The notes under the pieces: model-generated
Database searches by the model: none
What the model was told of the DNA's origin: nothing
The model's input: the letters and a program-made list of their open reading frames with translations, nothing else
Origin: Symbiotaphrina buchneri
Lineage: Eukaryota > Ascomycota > Symbiotaphrinales > Symbiotaphrinaceae
NCBI GenBank assembly: GCA_001599915.1
Contig: BCIG01000012.1
Span: 558,001-622,000, forward strand
DNA length: 64,000 bases
Reading direction: 5' to 3'
Part shown: positions 55,954 to 64,000 of the stretch, in pieces
Layout: each line of letters begins with the position of its first letter
Numbering within the stretch: the first letter of the stretch is position 1
Made by a program: the position numbers and the translations under genes

Positions 55954-58900
55954 GTAGGGATGGGTTAGGGTTAGAGGTTTAGTATCAAGGCGCTGGAAAC
56001 TTCCAGTGTCTCTGGTGTTGTGCTTTGTAAAGGCCAAAGAGACCTGCAGCCAAGCGGTTTACCTGCACGAAGGAGTCATAAGTATGGCGACTACCTGCAG
56101 GCTTGTTTGATAAAGGGCTCTGGTTATATAACCAACCCATTTCCTAGATAGTTAGATTCTGAGCTTTCGTGATCCTCATGTTTCGACTTCAAGCCTCAAT
56201 GTTGCAAATACCGACATCTTTCTTGCCTTTTCTGTGGTTCTAACCGTTCAAGCGCAATGTGCGTGTCGGCCATCGGCATATATGCCTGCGGGCATCAGGA
56301 TTTCCTTGCTTGGAGGAATCTGAAGGAGTGCGAGGGCCCATTCCGGGGCCGCATCATTTAACAGAGGGAAAAAGTATGCGAGGATGCGGGCGCAATATCC
56401 ATGGAGAAGAGCCTCAGGCCAACGGGGGAGCCGGAGGTTCCCTATATTGTTGTGACATGCCATTGTGGTCGCGTCCGAACGAGGTTTCCAATGAGCAGGG
56501 GTCTGGATCTCGCGGAATGATATGATCTGACGAGCCTCTTTTGGCGTCTCAGAGTCATTGTGATTTAGAGAAAAGCGTATGTGAGGCAAGGAAATTAAAA
56601 AGGAATGGGGAAAGAAAAGAATTGTGAATCAACGTAAAATGTGACTGTAAAATGACCCCTTGCTCGGTGCCGCCTTCGCTGCTGAGCAACCCCTCTAAGG
56701 GGATGCAATAGCCCCTGGATTCATCATATTCTTCGCCTTGGCGCTCACCCCCCTAAACAACATCAGTCTGCTCCTGAGTCATTGTGCCTGGAGCCTGTCT
56801 CCTCATTAGCCTGAGATGCTTCTGCAGAGATCCAGGCCCAGCATGGGTCGCATACCGCTCCCCTATGTCGTATGATACGGGCCATGCATGAAACTCTCAG
56901 CTCGGTTCCACCCGATCTGTTCAGCACATCCTCCAAGAGGACGCTCTCACGTGCCCAGTGGGAGATTTGGTTCCTTGACGCCAGCAGACTCGCGAGAGGA
57001 TCATGTGGTCTGTTGCTTAGAGGATAGTGGTTAAGCTTGGACCGGTCTGAAGCAATTGTGCGAGAATAGGCCGATAGACAGGAGGAAGAGCGCGCTCGTA
57101 GAAAAGAAAAGAGCCAATGATGAACGAGACAATAATGGTATCATTTCGCAGGATAGGCCGGCCGAGGCTCAGCTTGCCCCTCATTAGATTAGGAAAGACT
57201 GGTGAAAAACGAAAACATCGAACCTCTAGCTCAGGTAGATAGCATCTCAGAAATGAATTAGAAGAGAGAGAGTAAGATGATAGAAGTAGAGCTTGGCCGA
57301 GTTCTTTGCGAATACGAGGTGTTGAAGATCTTCAATGTTCTGAAATGTAGAAATATATGCCGAGATGCATGGACCATCTCGCCGCTACTCCCCACTTCGG
57401 CAGAGCGGGCTCCAGTTAAGCATTGCCGACCTAGCCACATTTTCTTATTCGTCTAGGTCTGGAGCCGAAATCCAATTAGATGGAGCCCGTATGCCCTTAT
57501 CAGTCTCCTGCAACAGCAAGTAAAGCAATGCGTGCCGACGTCGAAGAAATAGAAGATCCGAAGAATCGTATCAGATCTCGCGATCCAACTTTAACAGTGG
57601 CCCCCTCGGTTATGGTAACCCAACGTTCAAGGGCTATGATCTCGAAATAGAAGGCCTAGACTCGATGGCATCAGTGCGTTTCAAGGCACCAGGCCAGAAT
57701 AGGTTCGACGACGGAGATTTCGTGACCCCACATACCCGGTTACCTAACTCAAAAAGGCCCCATCCAAAAGGCACCGTACTTTAGCCTGAATTGAGAACCT
57801 TGCAAAAGTCAACAACGACGCTTCGCATATGGAGAATAACGATGGCAAGCAGGCGGCGCACAAAACCTGAAACACGGGAAGGAAAGCCCAACCACGCGCG
57901 TGACCCTGTTTTTCTGTCACGCTCAGACCGCCTGGCGGTCTCGACTTTGTTGACTTTTCGAGGTTCCCAGCAATCGGGCCGAGGCATGGCAGATGGCATC
58001 TATTCGTAGACCGTAGACCCTGTCGAGCTGTCTTGTCAACGCTCGGCAACTGGACGCCCCGCGCCGGCACTGGCACTTCGACTGCCATGACTCGCGCGAT
58101 CCGCACTGCCCCTGACTCCCATCGCTCTTCTGCGCTCTCAATCGGGGCGGACTTCCTTCCTATCGGCAGCATCGGCCAGGCCACCATCCCTAAACAGTCC
58201 GCCCCCACTAACCTGTCACCTTGCTGGCTCTGGCTCTAGTTCCCTTTTTGAACGTTCCCTCACTGAGGATGGCAAGCGCCGGAGAAACGACACCCTCATC
58301 TCCAGCGCTTAGCTCCCGTTTCTTAGCACGCACGCTTCAGAGCCGCCGTCTGCCACCACGTCGAAGCCGCGCCACCCATAGTCTCTAATCAGATTTTGAC
58401 CTTAGATTATCTCGGATTCGGATTCGGCAAATGAAGGTGACTGAGGTAAGGGAGGTTGAAGTTGTGGGGTCGATGGCGCTCTGGGGCGCCTGATGTCGGC
58501 AAACGAGCTGGTGATGGATGGCCCTCTGTTCGCTTTGAGCCATGGCAGGCACCATCTCGGTTCCATGCGTATGCGGAGCCGACGCAACCGAGATCGAGTC
58601 AGGGGAGGTGTAACACAGGGTCCTGTATCTGGGTGTGGCGGTTGTTGTGAGTTCTCGAATGAGGGAGCTGGATGCGACAAGCGGCGCCGGTTGTGGTGAG
58701 TGCAGGTGGGTGGAACGGATAGACTTGTTTGCTACCCTACCTTTAACCTTACCCACCGGCGTCGACTAAGCATGGCACGCCTTGGACTTTTCGACAGATG
58801 TCATTCCTTCACACTCCACCTCCTCATCCCTTGGTTTTCTGTCCAAGAATATGATTATACCCTTCCTGGTTTTGTTAGTTTCTTAGTTTCATCCAGTCCC

Positions 58901-59470
58901 GGCGCCGCTCATCGTATAGCGGTGGGTGTGTCTGCGGGTCGATTTGCTATGTGTTTATATATATCTACCTGCCATACTCTCGGCCCCGTTGTGAGCCTCA
59001 TTCACCGCCATGATCACGAGCAAAGTCTAATGGATTGCATATGACCTTTGCTTTGGCCATTCGCATCTCTTGTCAGCAGCTTTACCTTGGTTGATAAAGC
59101 ATTCATTGCAGACCTTGTCTCTCTCTTGTGTCTGTCTCTTCCTCTCGTCCCACCCGACTCAACCATCATCATCACAGCGTGCTTCAAAAACCTTCATTCT
59201 GTCGCTGTTCTGCAGACCTCATAAACCTCTGGAGATACTGATACCAACGTCACGATCGTCACGACCACTGCACGTTCTACCACGTTCCTCACCTCTCTTC
59301 GACGACTCATCGACACTCACAAAACGCAGCGCATCTGCATCCAGACCTCATCCACCACCCTCGGCAGCACAACCTCATCTCCCGCACCCCTCCTTGCCCC
59401 AGGCCAGGCGCACAAACCTTCAAACCTCCAAATCTCCAAACCTCCGCCCCCTCTAGACCCTCTCACAAAG
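55954..59470. other. Long gene-poor region, no gene supported
   Basis: 3.5 kb. Frames of 60-154 codons occur on both strands (for example 56248-56589 and 57744-58208 on the minus strand) but lack family resemblance, good starts or splice logic. The end (58750-59470) is pyrimidine-rich and likely a long promoter/leader for the small gene at 59471. No transposon ends or RNA genes are recognised. Confidence 0.4.
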
Positions 59471-59710
59471 ATGCGGCTCCCCTCCAGCACGCACCTCCCG
59501 CTATCAGCGTCCCCACCGAACTTGCACAAGCGACAGATCACGTACTCGTGCGGGCACGTGGGCGTGCACCCGCCGCCGGCGCTGGGCATCGGCGCAGCGC
59601 TGGACCCGAATGGTTTGAGGATCTGCTGGTGCGAGGTCGATACCCTCGTTATTACCTGGGCGTACCCCTGTGGGCAGTGTCGGGTTAGGCAGGGGCTGAG
59701 TCTTTGGTGA
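59471..59710 (+). CDS. Small Cys/His-rich hypothetical protein
   Basis: A 79-residue single-exon protein from ATG 59471 (context CACAAAGATGC, good for fungal initiation). It has no signal peptide. It carries CGHVGVH in the first half and CWCEV...YPCGQCRVRQG at the end; spaced Cys/His pairs of this kind could bind a metal. Small fungal proteins with a CGH motif and a terminal CxxC are common and uncharacterised. It stands behind a long pyrimidine-rich leader (about 700 bp), which supports a transcribed gene. No function is proposed. Confidence 0.5.
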   Translation: MRLPSSTHLPLSASPPNLHKRQITYSCGHVGVHPPPALGIGAALDPNGLRICWCEVDTLVITWAYPCGQCRVRQGLSLW

Positions 59711-60359
59711 GCTGGACTATGAGGGCAGGATGAAGAAGGGGAGGGAGGAAAGGGGAGGGGAGGAGAGGAGGGAAGGAGGAGGATGGGGGGAAGTGAGGGG
59801 GATGAGTGCAATGCTTTAGATTCTGGCGATGAGGCGTTTGATGTGTGGCTTGAGAGGAGTGGTTTATACCCAATACGCATACTCAACTGCAGAGAGATAC
59901 CATACATACCCTGCGCAGGCAGTTTCGCTTCAGAAAGACACAGCAGCAGACCAAGATATCCCTAGTGCTTATGCAATGCAAGATGAACATCCAGGCAATG
60001 GATTAATGTGCCTAGAATCGGCCGCCGGTAATAGTACAGAGGATCTATGGAGTGTGTATTGACATCCGCAGAAGGAATAGACAGACGTACGTCACAAAGC
60101 GCCCTGCTTTAACGCCCAGAACGTATGCGCAAAGGAAAGAAGACAGACGTTAAGTGACGAAATGGCCACGCCATGCACGACAGGGCGGGCGGAAGAGGAC
60201 ATCTGTCTGTCTAATGAAGCCAGGCAGAAACCTAGATGTCGCAATCCAGAAAGCAACCCAGTCCCCAGAGAAGAACGCCCGCCGGAAATCAAGATACAGT
60301 TCCGGCACAAGCCGATAAACAAAGAAGACGACACCACGGCTCCGATCCCAGAGTCGGCG
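59711..60359. other. Convergent intergenic region
   Basis: 649 bp between the small gene and the Sed5 stop. A purine-rich patch (GGGGAGGGAGGAAAGGGGAG) lies at about 59739-59800. No gene is seen. Confidence 0.45.
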
Positions 60360-61584
60360 CTATCCAGCAACAAGCACCCAGATCAAGAAGAAAATCATGA
60401 GCACACCAAACATCTTCGCGACCAACCAGCGATTGCCCTGGACGCGGCTCCAGTACTTCATGAGCTCGCGCTGGGCGCCCTGGACATTATCGACCACGTC
60501 CTCGGTGTTGGCGTCGATGCGCTGGATCATCTCGCTCTGCTCGCTGACCATCTGCGCTAGCTGCCCGAAGATGCCGCCCAGCTCTGAGATTGTCCGCTCG
60601 ATCGCCTCGATGGCTTCCCCCCGCGCGCTGATGTACGAGTTGTCTACCTGCCCGCCTTCCTCCATTAGCAGCAGTTGCTGGTCGGAGGCTGGCCCGGTGC
60701 GCGCTAGTGCGGACGAGGAGCTGGATGCAGAGGGGTCGAGGGTCAGGAGGTCGGGGTTTTGGTTCTTGCCGCTTGGCTGGAGAGGGCTGCGCGGCCGCGT
60801 GCTGGTGGTGGTGTAGAGGGGTGAACCGCGGCCGCTTTCGGGTGTGAGAGCGTTTTGTGAGTGCGTGGAGACGGAGGATACGAAGTTTTCGGTGCGCGAG
60901 CGCGAGGCTTGGATGTTCTTGGTGCGCGTCTCTAGGACTTCTTTGAAGTTGACGGAGACGTCCGCGAGTTTGCCTTGGAGGAGGACGACCACCTATGGGG
61001 TGTTAGATTGAGCGCGGAAGAAGGTCCAAGAGGGGTATTGGGGATCATACATTCTTATTATGCTCGCCCTCTTGATCGCCGGTTCGTAGAGATTGTGGGT
61101 GTTGTGAGCGGGAGAGGGATTGTAGTGCGGATATTTGCGAATTGAGAGAGGAGAGATCTTGCTTGATGATGTAGGTTAACTCGGCGATCTCGACTGGTCG
61201 GTCATCGAAGAGCGTCTTCCGTTTGGCCACTATAGGATCCAGAGCGTTAGCAATTGCTCAGGCGGTATCTCCAATTATATCCATCAAGACTGCCCAAAGC
61301 CGGCATCACCAGCAGTTGGCCTCGGGTTGTCACGTACATTGCGCCAGCCTTTCCAACTTGCCCATAGTCGCCGATATGCCCCTTCCTATCTCAGCAGCCT
61401 TTCGTGCAAACTCCGACCGTCTCTGTTTTCTTTCCGCCGGTGATCCATTTGCTTCTTTCCTTTGCGCGTCCGATAGCAGAGACTGTCGTTGCTGGCTGAC
61501 CTTCGATGGACCTTGCCGGCGCTGGATCTGAGACAGGACGGATCTGAACTCATTTGTGCGATCTTGTATCGACGAGGTCGTCAT
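60360..61584 (-). CDS. SED5: Syntaxin-5 Qa-SNARE Sed5
   Basis: Target SNARE of the cis-Golgi that drives fusion of ER-to-Golgi and intra-Golgi vesicles. Exons are 61584-61338, 61229-61051 and 60992-60360 (352 residues); introns are 108 and 58 bp. The start MTTSSIQDRTNEFRSVLSQI matches the Sed5 N-peptide that binds the Sly1 regulator. A three-helix Habc region follows (LTYIIKQDLSSLNSQISALQ), then a Ser/Pro-rich linker. The SNARE helix (about 262-325) has the zero-layer glutamine in MVSEQSEMIQRIDANTEDV, and the C-terminal anchor is VAKMFGVLMIFFLIWVLV. Length fits fungal Sed5 (340-350). An upstream ATG at 61884 belongs to the leader, not the protein. Confidence 0.95.
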
Positions 61585-62567
61585 TGTGAGAAGTGTATGA
61601 GAGGATGTAGGGCAAGGCGATCCTCGAGATGTGGGCAAGGGTCGGCGCGTTGGACAAAGGAAGGTCGTCGTTGTCCTTTCAAAGGAGGATAAGCAGCCGC
61701 AGCTGAACTGTAGTACCGAAGTTCCAACACCAAGGCAGTCAATGAGAAGATGATATGATACAACCAAGGAAAGAGTAGAAATCAAACCACCATGGATGTC
61801 GAGATGGTCGAGTCTGATACAGATTTGTCGTGGAGTATCTCCAGACTTACGATCAGGAGGCGCGGGACTTGGAGATGCCGACATTTGGCTTCATCGCTTA
61901 ATATTCTCCTTCTTGCCTAGTTTACAGGCGCGTCAAAAGTGATAGCAATCCGCGGCAGATGGTCACTGAATGTAATGATAGACGAGTATTCACTACGGGC
62001 AACATATCCCCAAGACTCATCAGAAATTCTTTGGCTGAATAGATGATAATAAATACCGCTCAGCCGTGAATTGATGAAGCCCAAGTTGATTGCCTTCTAC
62101 GCCAGTAATGTGGCGGCTCATGCTTCCGGCGGGATTTATGGACGCCGGCCAGGGAGAATATCTCTGCCGTTAGATTTGTAAGGCTGCTGAACCCTGAAAC
62201 GTAGCGTGGCAGCGTACGCCTCCTCGTAATGAAGTTCACCTGCGGACCTGCACACTCGACCTCCGCTCTGTTGTTACATATTCCAGGCTTAATCTCAAAC
62301 GCCGCCAATCTCTTTCTTTCTTCACTATCTCTAGACCGATCGGTAGTTGCTGCATTTAGGCCAGCACCATAAGATCGTGGCGTACGCGAGACTATGCTGG
62401 CGTTCACTCCCTGCTCTGTCACTTAAAACCCGGTTTCAGCCTGCATTCCCCAAAGGCTGGGGTTCCTTGTCCGCAGTGAAGAGCCGCGACGTCACCGCCA
62501 CGACAACTTCTGCTTCGCGACAGATCGCTCCTCTACGCGCCGTTGAGAGAGGCAAAGTATCGCAGTC
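61585..62567. promoter_or_regulatory. Divergent promoter region of SED5 and the right-edge gene
   Basis: 983 bp. On the minus strand, an ATG at 61884 is followed by a strong donor (GTAAGT from 61850) and an acceptor (TACAG ending 61708), so the SED5 leader may contain a 143-bp intron and a short upstream ORF that ends before the SED5 ATG. No other gene is seen. Confidence 0.45.
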
Positions 62568-64000
62568 ATGGCCGGCCAATATCCGCCCGCGCTGAATCTG
62601 AATACCCATCAGTCTCCTTTGTAAGGGGTGCCTGTCCATAGTGTGATAGTGCCATGGCTGATCCTCCTACAGAAATCGACCAAACCCGAATAATGCCTTC
62701 AGCCCCGCCTCCGGAACGCCAACCTCCTACAAGACGAACGTTAATAGACAGAAGACGAAGAAATGGGTTGAGGCAAAGTCGGTTTCATATGACGGAGACG
62801 ACTGGGCAGATGAAGACGATGAATATGATGAGGGATACGAAGAGCCGCCAGCTATGCCAGAGCCACCGAGAGGCTTGAGACAGAAGGGGCAAACCCTCAA
62901 TACTGCTGCGAACCGGGCGCCGGTGGAAGCGCGGAAGGGATATGGCGACCTGGAACAGGGAGGTGGTGCCCAACAATACGGACAGAGGGCGGCAACGAAT
63001 CCTATGCCCGGCCCAGGTCTTGGAAGCAAAGGGCGGACAAACTCATTCGACGAAGGAGATGAGAGGCGGGCATTTTCCGCAGGTGCACCTCAACAGACAC
63101 AAGTTCCACTGGACTCTTTCCCGAACCCGCCGGGGCGACCGCAACCGCCGTCGAATAACTTCCAGAACTCCCCTGCTAGCGAAAGCCCAAAGATGTCCGC
63201 AACCCTCTTTCCTTCGAGAGAAAAGCCGTTGCCGGTACCTGCTTCCCGCAACTCTCCGCAGCCTCAGGCTGGCCCATATGGTTTCGGACCGCAGCCACAA
63301 ACTCAACCAGCCGATTCAAGAAGCGTCTCATATTCACAACCTCGCGGCCGGACAAGCACGGATCGAACACGCTCGATCGATAGCAATTCCCCAATAGACT
63401 TTCGGAGACGGAATGACTATTCTCCATCCGCTGTCCCGCAAGGACTTCATAGTAGGGCAGCCAGCGCCGCCAGCGGCCAGTCAGTTGCTACTGATTCCGG
63501 TGCATTCCCACCAAGAAGAAGTAGCCTGAACCAGAAAGAATCGCCTCTTGGACCACGCAACGGTTCCCCTGCCGAGACCTCATCAACCTATACCAACACT
63601 GTGAAACGGCCGGAGAATGCAAGCAATAGTCCAGTCGCAAAACCCCTGCCCTTTATTAGACCGGCTGATATATATAAGCGAATGGAGGAGGAGAGGGAGA
63701 GGGAACGAAAGTCTATGGAAAGCGGGAGACCCAGCATGGATTCAATATTGGGTAGATCACAGGGCAGTGGTGATGGCCTGGGGCCTGGGGTACATACAGA
63801 TCGACGGAGCACGGAGAGTCCATCAAGGCACTTGCGAAACAGACCTTCGTGGGACAATGGAGACGATACCGACTCTTCCGGTAGCCGGAGGCTAAAACCA
63901 ATGCTCGATCCTGTGATCGAACGAAAGAGCGAGTATGGATTCGAGGGTCACAACCTTGCCGATGTGATTCCCAATAGTGGACCATCTATGCAAGTGGAGT
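62568..64000 (+). CDS. Conserved low-complexity fungal protein, 3' end beyond right edge
   Basis: Exon 1 is 62568-62620 (MAGQYPPALNLNTHQSP), intron 62621-62672 (52 bp), exon 2 62673 to beyond 64000; at least 460 residues are visible. The join gives LNRPNPNNAFSPASGTPTSY and then the acidic/aromatic block KKWVEAKSVSYDGDDWADED, which I have seen in uncharacterised filamentous-fungal proteins that look like adaptors. The rest is disordered, rich in Pro, Ser, Gln, Asn and Arg, with Pro-rich sites that could bind SH3 domains (REKPLPVPASR, KPLPFIRPADIYKRMEEERE). No catalytic or membrane domain is seen in the visible part. A role at the actin cortex or in signalling is only a guess. A different ATG at 62654 gives a short frame that stops at 62878 and is rejected. 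Confidence 0.8.

Noticed and set aside
56248-56589. 113-codon minus-strand frame
   Set aside because: Opens without ATG and has no family resemblance; a plus-strand frame of similar size overlaps it.
61330-61884. Longer SED5 reading from ATG 61884
   Set aside because: It would put a non-conserved, partly hydrophobic segment before the Sed5 N-peptide and contains a strong donor, so it is treated as leader.
62654-62878. ATG-started frame at the right-edge gene
   Set aside because: It lies over the proposed intron and exon 2 in the wrong frame and stops quickly; the spliced frame from 62568 stays open to the window edge.

Overview
The window is nuclear DNA of a filamentous ascomycete fungus (Pezizomycotina). 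The signs are many short spliceosomal introns (about 44-108 bp, mostly 45-60 bp) with GT...AG ends and a CTNAC-type branch motif close to the acceptor. Several families point the same way: an RNA-silencing type RNA-dependent RNA polymerase, a PalI/Rim9 pH sensor, AIM11, a Zn2Cys6 factor and a long-tailed fungal annexin. No order or species can be named from sequence alone. Most gene models were rebuilt by hand by joining reading frames across introns; every junction given keeps frame.

Layout. 1-1050: 5' part of a major facilitator transporter (-). 3076-3333: small orphan protein. 4040-5842: GDT1-type Mn/Ca transporter (-), divergent from 6686-9432, a telobox (Myb) telomere-binding protein. 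10061-11599: type II pantothenate kinase, convergent with 11851-12820, a probable Fta4-like kinetochore protein (-). That gene shares a 292-bp divergent promoter with 13113-14401, an Arg/Ser-rich nuclear protein. 14855-15395: ribosomal protein eL37. 15759-16748: Elongator subunit Elp6 (-). 17118-21211: RNA-dependent RNA polymerase (-). 22035-25770: eight-exon coiled-coil protein (-). 26571-28133: MYND-finger protein. 29713-31484: septin-like GTPase with an altered P-loop. 32685-34545: GPI2/PIG-C. 35533-38040: annexin. 39011-42217: Zn2Cys6 transcription factor (-). 44728-45288: AIM11 (-). 45629-45777: tRNA-Arg(UCU). 47325-49894: PalI/Rim9. 50693-52737: mitochondrial ABC1-type kinase. 52738-59470: gene-poor stretch with a probable decaying gene. 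59471-59710: small Cys/His protein. 60360-61584: syntaxin Sed5 (-). 62568-right edge: conserved low-complexity protein, 3' end missing.

The genes are mostly unrelated housekeeping and regulatory genes in ordinary mosaic order, with no biosynthetic cluster and no clear transposon. Loose themes are chromosome biology (telobox protein, Fta4-like, RdRP), Golgi and secretory function (GDT1, Sed5, GPI2) and mitochondria (AIM11, ABC1 kinase).

The most unusual object is the tRNA-Arg(UCU) gene. Besides an ordinary 20-nt intron after position 37, its T arm is split by a second insert of 57 nt. That insert has the features of this genome's spliceosomal introns: GTTAGT start, CTGAC branch motif and CAG end. 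Removing it restores a perfect five-pair T stem.
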